Assembly (NCBI RefSeq): GCF_013391085.1
Contig: NZ_CP058334.1
Coordinates: 2,852,001-2,916,000 of the forward strand
Direction of reading: 5' to 3'
DNA length: 64,000 nucleotides
Source: Natronomonas halophila
GTDB taxonomy: Archaea > Halobacteriota > Halobacteria > Halobacteriales > Haloarculaceae
Shown here: piece after piece, positions 8,184 through 17,658 of the stretch
Numbering within the stretch: the stretch's first letter is position 1
How the letters are laid out: each line of letters begins with the position of its first letter
The notes under the pieces: model-generated
Seen by the model: the letters and a program-made list of their open reading frames with translations, nothing else
The model's database searches: none
What the model was told of the DNA's origin: nothing
Made by a program: the position numbers and the translations under genes

Positions 8184-8945
8184 ATGCAAACGGTATCCTC
8201 CACTGACGGCACCGAGATAGCCTACGAAGTAGACGGCTCCGGCCAACCGCTGGTCCTGCTGCACGGTGGGACCGCCTGTCGGCGCCATTGGGACGCACTC
8301 GTCCCCCATCTCGTCGATTCGTTCACCGTCGTCCGTCCCGACCGGCGTGGGCACGGCGACAGCGGCGACGGCGAGGAGTACGGTCTCGACCGCGAAGTCG
8401 ACGACCTCCGGGCAGTACTGGAGACGGTCGACGGCGAGGCGACCGTCTTCGGCCACTCGTTCGGGGGGTTAGTCGCGCTCGCCGCCGCCGACCTCGCCAT
8501 CGACCGACTGATACTGTACGAACCGGCGCTCCTCGTCGGCGACCATCGGGACGGCGACCTCGCTTCCCGGATGGAAGAGCGCCTCGAAGCCGGACGACGG
8601 CGTGCCGCTATGCGGCTCTTCTACGAGGAATCCAGCGGCCTCGACGATGTCGGACGGATGCCGTGGTGGCCCGACGAGGTCCCGTTCGAACGCGCGGAAA
8701 CCGTCGTCCGTGAGAACTACGCCGTCGAAGCGGCCGCCCTCGACGCGCTTCCATCACCGTCGGTTCCGACGCTCCTTCTGACCGGCGAGAACGGGCCGAC
8801 ACATCTCCGGGAGGCCGTCTTCGCGCTCGATGACCGTCTGTCGGAGAGCCGAGTGGTGGAACTGGACGGCATCGGCCACGTCGGCACTATGCTGGCACCG
8901 GAACGAGTCGCCGACGCCGTGCGTGAGTTCGCCCGGACGGACTGA
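8184..8945 (+). CDS. Alpha/beta-fold hydrolase
   Basis: 253 residues. Oxyanion region LLHGGTACRRHW, the nucleophile elbow GHSFGG with the catalytic serine, and a C-terminal histidine in DGIGHVGTM fit a cytosolic esterase, lipase or haloperoxidase-like enzyme. The acid residue is likely in the LLLTGENG strand. A CTTAAA element at 8122-8127 would also suit a GTG start at 8157, nine codons upstream, so the start is not certain. The substrate cannot be inferred. Confidence 0.88.
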   Translation: MQTVSSTDGTEIAYEVDGSGQPLVLLHGGTACRRHWDALVPHLVDSFTVVRPDRRGHGDSGDGEEYGLDREVDDLRAVLETVDGEATVFGHSFGGLVALAAADLAIDRLILYEPALLVGDHRDGDLASRMEERLEAGRRRAAMRLFYEESSGLDDVGRMPWWPDEVPFERAETVVRENYAVEAAALDALPSPSVPTLLLTGENGPTHLREAVFALDDRLSESRVVELDGIGHVGTMLAPERVADAVREFARTD

Positions 8946-8977
8946 CGTCCGGTCGCCGACCTAAAGCGAGTAACAGC

Positions 8978-8984
8978 GTTTAAC
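8978..8984 (+). promoter_or_regulatory. TATA box of panB
   Basis: GTTTAAC about 28 bases before the panB ATG at 9009, the spacing of a leaderless transcript. Confidence 0.5.
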
Positions 8985-9008
8985 CCCCAGCGCGTCCGAT
9001 TCTCGGTT

Positions 9009-9815
9009 ATGCGAGCGAAGGACATCCGCGCGAAGGCCGGCGAAGAGCCGATAACGATGCTGACGGCCTACGACGCGCCGACGGCGGAACTCGTCGACGA
9101 GGCGGGCATCGACATGATTCTGGTCGGCGACTCGGTCGGCAACGTCAAACTGGGCCACGACTCGACGCTGCCCGTCACCGTCGACCAGATGGCCGACCAC
9201 ACGGCCGCCGTCGCTCGGGCGACCGACGATGCGATGGTCATCGCCGACATGCCGTTTCTCTCCATCGGCGCCGACGAGGCCGACGCCATCGAGAACTGCG
9301 GCCGAATGCTCAAGGAGGCCGACGCCGACGCCGTCAAACTCGAATGCGGCCCCCACACCGTCGACCTTACTCGGCGACTCACCCGCCTCGGGATTCCCGT
9401 ACAGGCCCACCTCGGCCTGACGCCCCAGCGCGAAAACGAGACAGGCCTCTTCCGGCAGGGGACCGACCCCGAGGCCGCCCGCCGCATCCTGGATTTGGCC
9501 CGCGAACACGAGGCCGCGGGCGCCTTCTCGCTCGTCCTCGAACACGTCCCCGCGAACCTCGCCAAGGAGGTGACCGACGCCCTCTCGATTCCCACCATCG
9601 GCATCGGTGCCGGCCCCGACTGTGACGGGCAGGTCCTCGTTATCGACGAGGTGACCGGCCTCTCGGAGGGAACGGCGCCCTTCTCGAAGGCCTTCGGCGA
9701 CGTGCGCAGCGAGATGCAAGAGGCGATTTCGTCGTACGCCGAGGCGGTCGAAACCGGCGAGTTCCCGGCCGAGGAACACAGCCACTACGAGGAAGAGGTC
9801 GACGATATCTACTAA
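9009..9815 (+). CDS. panB: 3-methyl-2-oxobutanoate hydroxymethyltransferase
   Basis: 268 residues, full length. It transfers a hydroxymethyl group from methylenetetrahydrofolate to 2-oxoisovalerate, making ketopantoate for coenzyme A synthesis. Family signatures are MLTAYDAPTAELVDEAGIDM, the metal ligands in VGDSVGNVKLGH and IADMPFLSIG, KLECG, and GIGAGPDCDGQVLV. The folate dependence links it functionally, not physically, to the thyA-folA pair downstream. It is a single gene with its own promoter. Confidence 0.96.
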   Translation: MRAKDIRAKAGEEPITMLTAYDAPTAELVDEAGIDMILVGDSVGNVKLGHDSTLPVTVDQMADHTAAVARATDDAMVIADMPFLSIGADEADAIENCGRMLKEADADAVKLECGPHTVDLTRRLTRLGIPVQAHLGLTPQRENETGLFRQGTDPEAARRILDLAREHEAAGAFSLVLEHVPANLAKEVTDALSIPTIGIGAGPDCDGQVLVIDEVTGLSEGTAPFSKAFGDVRSEMQEAISSYAEAVETGEFPAEEHSHYEEEVDDIY

Positions 9816-9874
9816 GGACGTTCGTCTTCGGGCATTGTGAGGTCCGACGCCTCCCGCGGCCCCTTCTGTGCGGT

Positions 9875-10324
9875 CTATTGAGCGGCGTGGGTGCTTTCCT
9901 TCGGCAGCCGCTCGCCCAGTCGGTGTCGGATGGACATCATCAGGACGCCGACGACGGACGCCACGGGGGCGACGATGAGAACCACGAGGGCGACCAGCAC
10001 GCTCCCTGCCAGGAGTATGGCGAAATCCCAGACGACCGCGAACGCGAGGGACCAGAACACGACCGTCAGGAGCGCCGTTGTCAGTCCGGCTGCCGCTCCG
10101 AGGGAGTACGTATACCGATTCCGTCGCTCGATGACGGCCCACCAGACGGCCGTCCCGATGCCGACGACCGGCAGGGCCAACACGACGCCAGCGTAGCTTT
10201 CCGGAAGGTTCAGAAGCGCCATCAGAGTGGTGCTTATGGGCGCCACGACCCGCACCAGCACGGCGGCACAGAGGAAGGCGTACCCGCCCGCATACAGGGA
10301 CCATTTCGTCGAAGCCGAAACCAT
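9875..10324 (-). CDS. Four-span membrane protein, unknown function
   Basis: 149 residues, starting MVSASTKWSLYAGGYAFLC. Four hydrophobic spans cover about residues 9-30, 43-65, 75-97 and 102-127, and a basic tail follows (RHRLGERLPKE). No family motif is recognised. It is divergent from the next membrane-protein gene, with about 100 bases between them. Confidence 0.7.
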   Translation of the reverse strand: MVSASTKWSLYAGGYAFLCAAVLVRVVAPISTTLMALLNLPESYAGVVLALPVVGIGTAVWWAVIERRNRYTYSLGAAAGLTTALLTVVFWSLAFAVVWDFAILLAGSVLVALVVLIVAPVASVVGVLMMSIRHRLGERLPKESTHAAQ

Positions 10325-10423
10325 ACTCCTTCCTTCAACGTGTCCGTACAAGGGCCTCTGGTAACCTTCAACGGTGTTTTGACCCTCCCGAAAACCTATC
10401 ACCCGGTGGGTTGCAGCGCGTGT

Positions 10424-10891
10424 ATGTCCTCCGCCCTCCACTCCCTCCTCGTCGGCGGCGACCGCTCCGACGCGCCGCCCTATCTGGTGACAGCGCTCGC
10501 GTTCGTCGGGTTCGTGGGTACCGTCGCGGCGTACGCCCTCGAAGTATTCGTCATCTCGGGCGGCATCGTGTGGATTCCCTTCCATGCGGCCGTCGTCGGG
10601 ATGTGTGCCGGCTGTCTGGTCGGGTACTTCCGACGCGGGCTCCTGTTCGGTTGGATTGTCACGTACACGGCCCTGCTCGGCTATCGTGCCGACCACGCCT
10701 TTTTCGGCCTCTCCGGACGGAGCCTCGGCGAACAGGCGGCATATTTCTTCGGCCCGGAGGGGCTGTTGGTCCTCGCGTTCGAAGCGGTCGTGCTGGGCGC
10801 TATCGCGTTCGGTCTCGGCTGGATTGCGCGTGTCGGCATCGACGCGTTCCGGAGCAGTATGGGCGAATCCTCGGTCAGGAAGGGGAATTAG
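10424..10891 (+). CDS. Four-span membrane protein, unknown function
   Basis: 155 residues. Spans lie at about residues 20-42, 48-70, 75-90 and 112-138; the last 15 residues are polar. The AAAACCTAT stretch at 10391-10399 lies about 28 bases before the ATG and could be its promoter. No conserved domain is recognised. Confidence 0.7.
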   Translation: MSSALHSLLVGGDRSDAPPYLVTALAFVGFVGTVAAYALEVFVISGGIVWIPFHAAVVGMCAGCLVGYFRRGLLFGWIVTYTALLGYRADHAFFGLSGRSLGEQAAYFFGPEGLLVLAFEAVVLGAIAFGLGWIARVGIDAFRSSMGESSVRKGN

Positions 10892-10923
10892 GGCCGTCGC
10901 TGTTCCCGCTGGACACCGTGAGG

Positions 10924-11310
10924 TTACGGCGCGCCGGCAATGACGATTCGCACCCGCGCGTCGCTGTGGTTGTGGAGTTGGCGGTTCGTTTCGGGACCGA
11001 CCCGAATCGCCTCGCCGGGTGCCAGCGTCACTTCCTCCTTCGGATTGCCCTCAGGACCCAACTGCACGGTCAGTTCGGGGTCGCCCGGCTCGTCGGCGTC
11101 GCGGGCCTTCTCGCCGCCGACGACGAGGTAGACCTCCTCCTGCTGGTCTTCGGGATGGGTATGGTGTTTGCCCTTCCCGCCGGGTTCCAGCTCGAGCAGG
11201 GTGATGCCGAGGTTCTCGCAGTCCAGCGGGTCACGGAAGAACCACATACCGCCGTACTCCTCGGGAACGACGCTGTCGATGTCGTCGGTGCTCGCGGTCG
11301 CGAAGTCCAT
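10924..11310 (-). CDS. Cupin domain protein
   Basis: 128 residues, one cupin barrel. Motif 1 is visible as GKGKHHTHPEDQQEEVYLVVGGE (quoted in parts: HHTHPEDQQEEVY), with two His and a Glu metal-binding set, and motif 2 ends in TNRQLHNHSDARVRI. Cupins of this sort bind a divalent metal and may be sugar isomerases, dioxygenases or small-molecule sensors; the reaction cannot be told. Confidence 0.85.
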   Translation of the reverse strand: MDFATASTDDIDSVVPEEYGGMWFFRDPLDCENLGITLLELEPGGKGKHHTHPEDQQEEVYLVVGGEKARDADEPGDPELTVQLGPEGNPKEEVTLAPGEAIRVGPETNRQLHNHSDARVRIVIAGAP

Positions 11311-11421
11311 GTCCTTTCGTTGCACGCGCCGTGACTTAAATACCCGCCGCGACGGTGGCGAAGGCTCGTCCGTGGGCCGCCGGCCGCTATTTATAAACGG
11401 CGCGCGCACCCAGATTCGGGT

Positions 11422-12111
11422 ATGGGACAAGCCTATTCGACGCGGACCGGCACGGCACATCCGAAGTTCAGGGAGGTCGGCCTGCCCGCGGCGGCCCTCA
11501 TCGCACTCAACGTACTGCTGATGGCAGTCGTCGCGATGACGCCGCTGGCGGCCATCAACGACCTGATTTTCGGCATCGCGCCCATCGTCGGCCTGCTCGT
11601 CTTCGGTGCGGTCCTGACCGGCGGGAACTACCTCGCCGAGAAGGGCCTCGAATCCGGGGAGATGGGCACGGCCTACGCCGGCATCGCGTTGCTGCAGGCC
11701 GCCTACGGCGTCTTCGGCGGCGGCATCGTCGCCACCGTCGGATCACAGAGTTCCCGTGCGGTCCTGCTGGGGGTTACCCTCGCCATCACCGTTGCGATGA
11801 CAACGGGCGTCGCCGCCTACGTCTACGTCCGCGACAAGAACTTCAGCCACTGGAACAAGTGGTCCCTCGGCGCGTTCGTCATCGGTGCGGTGCTGGTGCT
11901 CGTCGGGACGTTCTTCACGCCCGTCCTCATCGGCGGGTTCGTCTTCATCTTCGCCGGCTTTACGCTCCGACTCGGCTACGAAATCTGGCGCGTCCGCGAC
12001 GATTACCGTGGTGACCAGCCGCTCATCCACTCGCTGGGCATCTACGTGGCCTTCACGGGTGTGTTCGTCCACGTCCTGCAAATCGTCCGGCAGTTCGTGC
12101 TCGAACGGTAA
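11422..12111 (+). CDS. Seven-span membrane protein, Bax-inhibitor-1-like
   Basis: 229 residues with about seven membrane spans starting near residue 22 and ending HVLQIVRQFVLER. The spacing of spans and the near-terminal acidic/polar stretch (DDYRGDQPLIHSLGIYVAFT) recall the Bax inhibitor-1 (UPF0005) family, but I see no decisive motif, so that assignment is tentative. It stands alone, preceded by TTTATAAAC at 11390-11398, about 27 bases before the ATG, a good leaderless promoter. Confidence 0.78.
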   Translation: MGQAYSTRTGTAHPKFREVGLPAAALIALNVLLMAVVAMTPLAAINDLIFGIAPIVGLLVFGAVLTGGNYLAEKGLESGEMGTAYAGIALLQAAYGVFGGGIVATVGSQSSRAVLLGVTLAITVAMTTGVAAYVYVRDKNFSHWNKWSLGAFVIGAVLVLVGTFFTPVLIGGFVFIFAGFTLRLGYEIWRVRDDYRGDQPLIHSLGIYVAFTGVFVHVLQIVRQFVLER

Positions 12112-12171
12112 CTGACGGGCCGGCCGTTTTTATTCGACTTCGTTACGCGCTTCGAGCGCCGCCGTGATGCG

Positions 12172-12342
12172 TTATTGGTTCCTGAGAAGTCGCCAGAGCA
12201 GATACAGTAGCAGGACCGCCCCGACCGCCAGTACCCCGAGAAGGATCTGCTGGATTATGAGGAGGCTGTACGCGAGAATGGCGACGATGACGACTGCGAG
12301 GCCAGCGAGGACGTACCGGTGTCGGTCGGAATCGGAGGGCAT
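12172..12342 (-). CDS. Two-span small membrane protein
   Basis: 56 residues, MPSDSDRHRYVLAGLAVVIV to WRLLRNQ. A short polar head is followed by two closely spaced hydrophobic spans (about residues 10-30 and 32-50) and a basic tail. Base composition at third codon positions is GC-rich as in neighbours, and the stop is followed by the convergent bax-inhibitor-like gene. No function is known. Confidence 0.65.
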   Translation of the reverse strand: MPSDSDRHRYVLAGLAVVIVAILAYSLLIIQQILLGVLAVGAVLLLYLLWRLLRNQ

Positions 12343-12456
12343 GGCCCCGACGACAGTCCCGTCTTCAATAACGCTTTCGTAGGGGCCGGTATCGCGCGCC
12401 CGGTTGGCCGCTGACGGAACCTTTTACCCCCTCCCGGGCAGACTCGGTAGCAACGA

Positions 12457-13485
12457 ATGCGCCAGTATCACGACCTTGTTTCGAACGTCCTCGCCGGTGG
12501 GACGTACAAGCCGAACCGGACCGGCGTCGATACGGTCGCCTCCTTCTCGCATCACTACGAGGTGGACCTCGCCGAGGGCTTTCCCCTGCTGACCACAAAG
12601 CGGATGGACGGCTACCGCTGGAACTCCCTGATTCACGAACTCCTCTGGTATCTCTCCGGGGAGGAACACATCCGCAACCTCCGCGAGGAGACGAAAATCT
12701 GGGACGCGTGGGCCGACGAGGACGGCATGCTCGATACCGCCTACGGCCGCTTCTGGCGGCGCTTCCCGGTCCCCGACGACACGAGTCGACTGCCGGGCGA
12801 GTCCTGGCCCGACGAGAGCCACCGCTGGACGGACACCGAGACGGCGCCGAACGGCGAAGAACGGCAGGTCTTCGACCAGATTCAGTACGTCCTCGACACC
12901 CTGGAGGAAAATCCCAACTCCCGGCGGATGGTCGTCAACGCGTGGCATCCGGCCAACGCGACCGTCTCGACGCTGCCGCCCTGCCACTACACCTTCGTCT
13001 TCAACGTGCAGGGCGACCGCCTGAACGTCCATCTCACCCAGCGCTCGGGTGACATCGCGTTGGGCGTGCCGTTCAATCTCGCCGCCTACTCGATTCTGGC
13101 CCACGCCGTCGCCAACCGCACGGACTTCGAGGTGGGGTCGTTCGGCCACACCATCGTCGACGCCCACATCTACTGCGGGCAGGGCGACCGCGGCGAATGG
13201 TACGGCGAGCACCTCGGGGAACTTCAGGAACGCATCGCGAGCGTCGACGACCGTGACGAGTACGCCGACGTCCGCGCGTGGCTCGAAGACGCGGCGCCCG
13301 CCGAACCCGACGGCGAGAAGAACTACGACCACGTGCCGAACCTGCTCACCCAGTTGACGCGGGAACCGGGCGAGCGGCCGTCGCTGGAGGTGGCGAACAA
13401 GCCGCTGGACGAACTCGAATACGAGGATATCCAGTTGGTCGATTACGACCCCGAACCGGGGCTGGATTTCGCGGTCGCCGAATGA
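12457..13485 (+). CDS. thyA: Thymidylate synthase
   Basis: 342 residues, longer than the bacterial 264-residue form because of an insertion after DTAYGRFWRRFPVP, as in other haloarchaea. It methylates dUMP to dTMP using methylenetetrahydrofolate, producing dihydrofolate. The catalytic cysteine is C176 in STLPPCHYTF; the dUMP-binding residues appear in QRSGDIALGVPFN. The CTTTTACC element at 12420-12427 is the probable promoter. The stop overlaps the folA start by four bases, so the cofactor product is recycled by the next enzyme. Confidence 0.97.
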   Translation: MRQYHDLVSNVLAGGTYKPNRTGVDTVASFSHHYEVDLAEGFPLLTTKRMDGYRWNSLIHELLWYLSGEEHIRNLREETKIWDAWADEDGMLDTAYGRFWRRFPVPDDTSRLPGESWPDESHRWTDTETAPNGEERQVFDQIQYVLDTLEENPNSRRMVVNAWHPANATVSTLPPCHYTFVFNVQGDRLNVHLTQRSGDIALGVPFNLAAYSILAHAVANRTDFEVGSFGHTIVDAHIYCGQGDRGEWYGEHLGELQERIASVDDRDEYADVRAWLEDAAPAEPDGEKNYDHVPNLLTQLTREPGERPSLEVANKPLDELEYEDIQLVDYDPEPGLDFAVAE

Positions 13486-13973
13486 AGCTTTCCTTGGTCG
13501 CGGCCGTCGCGGAGAACGGCGTCATCGGCGTCGACGGCGGGATGCCGTGGCACTACCCCGAGGACCTCGCTCATTTCAAGGAGACAACGATGGACCATCC
13601 CGTCGTCATGGGCCGGACGACCTACGAGTCCATCGAGGCACGTCTCGACGGGCCGCTCCCCGGACGGACGAACGTCGTCCTCTCGGGACGGGAATCCCTC
13701 GATTTGCCGGAGGGGGCGGTCCACGCCCGTGATACCGACGAGGCGCTCGAACTGGCTCGCGAGGCGCTCGACGAGGACCAGAACACGGTCTACGTCGTCG
13801 GCGGGGCGACCGTCTACGAGCAGTTCATCGAGGAGGCCGACGAACTCGTGATTACCGAGGTTCCGGAGGCTCCCGACGGGGACACTCACTTCCCCGAAAT
13901 CGGCGACGAGTGGAACGAAGTGCGCCGCGAGGCCGGCGACGAGGTAGTATTCGTCACCTACGAACGGGCCTGA
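13482..13973 (+). CDS. folA: Dihydrofolate reductase
   Basis: 163 residues. Reduces the dihydrofolate made by ThyA back to tetrahydrofolate with NADPH. Recognisable are the N-terminal strand LSLVAAVAENGVIGVDGG, the substrate-contact MPWHYPEDLAHFKE, the NADPH site MGRTTYES, and YVVGGATVYEQF. ATG overlaps the thyA stop (ATGA), indicating coupled translation. Confidence 0.96.
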   Translation: MKLSLVAAVAENGVIGVDGGMPWHYPEDLAHFKETTMDHPVVMGRTTYESIEARLDGPLPGRTNVVLSGRESLDLPEGAVHARDTDEALELAREALDEDQNTVYVVGGATVYEQFIEEADELVITEVPEAPDGDTHFPEIGDEWNEVRREAGDEVVFVTYERA

Positions 13974-14100
13974 CTCGCCGACTGGCAGTGTGACGACTGG
14001 TTTTGAACGTCCGTTCGAAAACGGCGCCACAGTCGGTGGCTTTGCGGCGGTTTCGTCCCCGACTACCGGGGTTTTAGACGCCGGAGACAGAAGGCGGCGT

Positions 14101-17100
14101 ATGGCCACGGAGGGTGGAGACGAGCAGGGTCGCGCCGACCCGACCACGGACCGGCGCGCCGACTACGATTATCAAGGCGGAGGGGTCGACCGACCCGGGC
14201 TGGTCGACGACCTCGAAGCGCTCGTCGACGGCGAGGTCCGGTTCGACGAGTTCACTCGCACGCTGTATGCGACCGACGCCTCGGCCTACGAGGTGACGCC
14301 AATCGGCGTCGTGTTCCCGACCGATACGGCCGACGTCGTCGCAGTGATGAACTACTGCGAGGAGCGGGCGATTCCCGTCCTCCCGCGCGGCGGCGGCACG
14401 TCGCTTGCGGGTCAGACCGTCAACGAGGCCGTCGTGCTGGATTTCACCCACCACATGGACGGTATCGTCGATATCGACGCCGAAGTCGAGGAAGCGACCG
14501 CCCAACCGGGCGTCCGCCTCGGCGACCTCAACGCGGAACTCGCCGACGAAGGCCTGAAGTTCGCACCGGACCCCGCGTGGGGCGACAAGAGCGCCCTCGG
14601 CGGCGCCATCGGCAACAACTCGACGGGCAGCCACTCGCTGGTCTACGGCAAGACCGACGCCTATATTGAGGAACTCGAAGTCGTCCTCGGAAACGGCACC
14701 GTCCACCGATTCGGGGAGGTGACCCCCGAGGAGTGGCGAAGGCGGGCTGAGGCCGACACCTTCCTCGGGCGGGTCTACGCCGAACTGCTGGATATCGCCG
14801 AGGAGAAAGCCGACACGATACGCTCGGCGTATCCCGAACTCAAACGGAACGTCTCCGGCTACAACCTCGACCGACTCATCGAGGAGTACCGGGCGGTCCA
14901 GGAGGGTGACCGCGAGACGGTCAACCTCGCGCGGGTCTTCGCCGGCAGCGAGGGAACTCTCGGCATCGTCACTGAGGCCACCGTCTCTCTGGAGCCGATT
15001 CCCGAAACGAAGGCGATGGCACTCTTAGCGTACGACGACCTCATCACGGCGCTGGAGGACGTCGCCCCGATTCTGGAGTTCGACCCCGCCGCCGTCGAGG
15101 TGCTGGACGACGTGCTCTTGGACCTCGCCCGCGACACCTCCGAGTTCGGGAAACTCGTCGAGGAGACACTGCCCGAGGGAACGGGAAGTGTCCTGCTCGT
15201 GGAGTTCTACGCCGAGTCGGACGCCGAGGGGCGCGAGAAAGTCGCGGAACTGCTTGCGGACCGCCAGCCCGATACTGCCACCGAGGCCGACGCTGCGGAC
15301 CTCGATACCGCGACCACCGACGCGCCCGTCCGGTCGTTCTACGCCGCCGAGGCCCACGCCGAGGCGGACCGCGAGCGCTTCTGGAAACTCCGGAAGTCGG
15401 GCCTTCCGATTCTGCTCGGCCGAACGACCGACGAGAAACACATCAGTTTCATCGAGGATACGGCCGTCCCGCCGGAACACCTCCCGGAGTACGTCGCGGA
15501 CTTCAAGGAAGTCCTCGCCGAGAACGACACCTTTGCGAGTTTCTACGCCCACGCGGGACCGGGCTGTCTCCACATCCGGCCGTTGGTGAACACCAAGACC
15601 GTCGACGGCATCGAGCAGATGCGGGGAATCGCGGAGGGGGCGACCGACCTCGTGCTGGAGTATGACGGCAGCGTCTCGGGCGAGCACGGCGACGGCCGCG
15701 CCCGCACCGAGTGGAACAGGAAACTCTACGGCGAGGAGGTCTTCGAGGTGTTTCGGAGCCTCAAGAACACGCTGGACCCGTGGTGGCTCCTCAATCCCGG
15801 GCAGGTCTGCGGCGACGCCGAGATGACCGAGAACCTTCGGTTCGACCCCGACTACGAGTTCGACCCCGGCTTCGACCCCGTCCTGCAGTGGGACAACGAC
15901 AACGGTTTTCAGGGGATGGCCGAACTCTGTCACGGCTGTGGCGGCTGTCGCGGCCCACAGGAGACCACCGGCGGCGTGATGTGTCCGACTTACCGGGCGG
16001 CCGACGAGGAGATACAGAGCACGCGCGGCCGTGCGAACGCCCTCCGGGCGGCGATGAGCGGCGACCTCGACGTCGAGGCGACCGACTCCGAGTTCGTCGC
16101 GGAGGTGATGGACCTCTGTGTCGGCTGTAAGGGCTGTGCCAACGACTGCCCCAGCGAGGTCGACATGGCGAAACTGAAAGCCGAAGTCGAGTACGCCCAC
16201 CACCAGAACCACGGTACGTCGCTCCGCGAACGGCTCTTCGCCGAAATCGACTGGACCGCGAAATGGGGCAGTCGGCTGGCGCCCCTCGCGAACCGCGTCG
16301 ATGCGATTCCGGGCGCCCGGGCGCTCTTGGAGAAGACCGTCGGCATCGCACGGGAGCGCTCGCTGCCGACCTTCCGGCGGCAGTCCTTCGCCGACTGGTT
16401 CGAAGAGCGCGGCCCCGCCGTCCCCGCCGGGCAAGCGGAGCGGCGCGTGCTCCTGTTGCCCGACACCTTCACGAACTACACGAACCCCGAGGTGGCGAAG
16501 GCGGCTGTGCGCGTCCTCGAAGCCGCCGACGTCCACGTCGAGGTGCCCGACGTGGGCCCGAGCGGGCGGGCGGCCTTCTCGAAGGGCTTTCTGGAAACCG
16601 CGGCCGAACGCGCCGAGGCAGTCGTCACCACGCTGGCGCCTCGGGTCGAGGACGGTTGGGACGTCGTCGTCTGCGAACCCTCCGACGCCGTCATGATTCA
16701 GGACGATTACGCCGATTTCATCTCCGGAGCGGCCGTCGAACTCGTCGCCGACTACACCTACAGCGTCTGTGAATACCTCGACACGCACCGCCTCGACGAA
16801 CGCTTCGACGTCGCTCCCGACGCCGACAACGCGCCCGAACAGGCGCTCGTCTATCACGGTCACTGCCATCAGAAGGCGACCAAACGGGACCACCACGCCG
16901 TCGGCGTGTTGCGCCGGGTCGGTTACGAGGTCGATCCGCTGGATTCGACCTGCTGTGGGATGGCCGGGTCGTTCGGCTACGAGGCCGAACACTACTTGAT
17001 GAGTCAGGCCATCGGCGAACAACTGTTCGAACAGGTCGACGCCGTCGATGCCGACCCCGTCGCCCCCGGCGCCTCCTGCCGTACCCAACTCGGTGACCGT

Positions 17101-17160
17101 GAGGACGCCGAGACCCCCGACCACCCGATTCAGCGTATCGACGCCGCAATCGAGGCGTGA
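14101..17160 (+). CDS. Fused FAD-linked oxidase and Fe-S/CCG-domain oxidoreductase
   Basis: 1019 residues from the ATG at 14101; an upstream GTG at 13990 is in frame but less likely. Domains: an FAD-binding type 4 domain (about residues 40-280, PRGGGTSLAGQT and GGAIGNNSTGSHS), an FAD-oxidase C-terminal domain to about 580 (SGEHGDGRARTEW), two 4Fe-4S sites (CHGCGGC...CP and CVGCKGCANDCP), and a CCG domain (CHQKATK, CCGMAGSFGYE). This is a GlcD-GlpC-type fusion that oxidises a 2-hydroxyacid such as D-lactate or glycolate and passes electrons to the chain. The donor is not certain. Confidence 0.95.
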   Translation: MATEGGDEQGRADPTTDRRADYDYQGGGVDRPGLVDDLEALVDGEVRFDEFTRTLYATDASAYEVTPIGVVFPTDTADVVAVMNYCEERAIPVLPRGGGTSLAGQTVNEAVVLDFTHHMDGIVDIDAEVEEATAQPGVRLGDLNAELADEGLKFAPDPAWGDKSALGGAIGNNSTGSHSLVYGKTDAYIEELEVVLGNGTVHRFGEVTPEEWRRRAEADTFLGRVYAELLDIAEEKADTIRSAYPELKRNVSGYNLDRLIEEYRAVQEGDRETVNLARVFAGSEGTLGIVTEATVSLEPIPETKAMALLAYDDLITALEDVAPILEFDPAAVEVLDDVLLDLARDTSEFGKLVEETLPEGTGSVLLVEFYAESDAEGREKVAELLADRQPDTATEADAADLDTATTDAPVRSFYAAEAHAEADRERFWKLRKSGLPILLGRTTDEKHISFIEDTAVPPEHLPEYVADFKEVLAENDTFASFYAHAGPGCLHIRPLVNTKTVDGIEQMRGIAEGATDLVLEYDGSVSGEHGDGRARTEWNRKLYGEEVFEVFRSLKNTLDPWWLLNPGQVCGDAEMTENLRFDPDYEFDPGFDPVLQWDNDNGFQGMAELCHGCGGCRGPQETTGGVMCPTYRAADEEIQSTRGRANALRAAMSGDLDVEATDSEFVAEVMDLCVGCKGCANDCPSEVDMAKLKAEVEYAHHQNHGTSLRERLFAEIDWTAKWGSRLAPLANRVDAIPGARALLEKTVGIARERSLPTFRRQSFADWFEERGPAVPAGQAERRVLLLPDTFTNYTNPEVAKAAVRVLEAADVHVEVPDVGPSGRAAFSKGFLETAAERAEAVVTTLAPRVEDGWDVVVCEPSDAVMIQDDYADFISGAAVELVADYTYSVCEYLDTHRLDERFDVAPDADNAPEQALVYHGHCHQKATKRDHHAVGVLRRVGYEVDPLDSTCCGMAGSFGYEAEHYLMSQAIGEQLFEQVDAVDADPVAPGASCRTQLGDREDAETPDHPIQRIDAAIEA

Positions 17161-17165
17161 GGCAC

Positions 17166-17579
17166 TCAGGCCGTACTTTTCCGTAGCCGCTCGGCGAGCA
17201 GTTCGGCGCGGTCCTCGTCCAGCGGTTTCCGTGGTAACGCCAGCGAGAGGTCGTCGTCCTCCCAGCGGGGCAGCAGGTGGACGTGCGCGTGGTCGACGGT
17301 CCCGATGAGCGGTCCGGTGGTGTGGACGACGCTGAAGCCATCGGCACCGAGGTCCGCTCGAAATGCCTCGGCGACGGCATCGACCGTCGCGAAGACGGCC
17401 TCGCTGACGCCGGTCGTGAACACGTCCTCGACGTGTCGCTTCGGGGCGACGAGGACGTGTGCCTCGACGGCCGGGTTGGCATCGAGAAAGGCGACGGTCG
17501 TCTCGTCCTCGTAGACGCGGTAGGCGTCGGCATCGCCGGTGGCGATGCGGCAGAACTCACAGTCGGGAGCGTCGGCCAT
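17166..17579 (-). CDS. HIT family nucleotide hydrolase
   Basis: 137 residues. The histidine triad H97-A-H99-V-H101 (DHAHVHLLP) is intact, and the N-terminal CEFCRI pair with a following His suggests a zinc site as in Hint/Fhit-like proteins. It likely hydrolyses a nucleotide phosphoramidate or dinucleotide polyphosphate. It is convergent with the FAD/Fe-S gene six bases away. Confidence 0.95.
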   Translation of the reverse strand: MADAPDCEFCRIATGDADAYRVYEDETTVAFLDANPAVEAHVLVAPKRHVEDVFTTGVSEAVFATVDAVAEAFRADLGADGFSVVHTTGPLIGTVDHAHVHLLPRWEDDDLSLALPRKPLDEDRAELLAERLRKSTA

Positions 17580-17629
17580 ACTTCATCTAACCCCCGGAAC
17601 GAACTTAGGCGCGGGGGATGTCGGTGGGC

Positions 17630-17637
17630 TAATATGT
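17630..17637 (+). promoter_or_regulatory. TATA box of the 46-residue protein gene
   Basis: CTAATATG centred about 26 bases before the GTG at 17659. It supports a leaderless transcript starting at that GTG. Confidence 0.5.
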
Positions 17638-17658
17638 CTAACCACGCTACATATCGCC

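Noticed and set aside
15025-17124. A 699-codon open frame on the minus strand
   Set aside because: It lies wholly opposite the FAD/Fe-S gene. Long antisense frames are common in GC-rich coding DNA, and this one has no domain motif.
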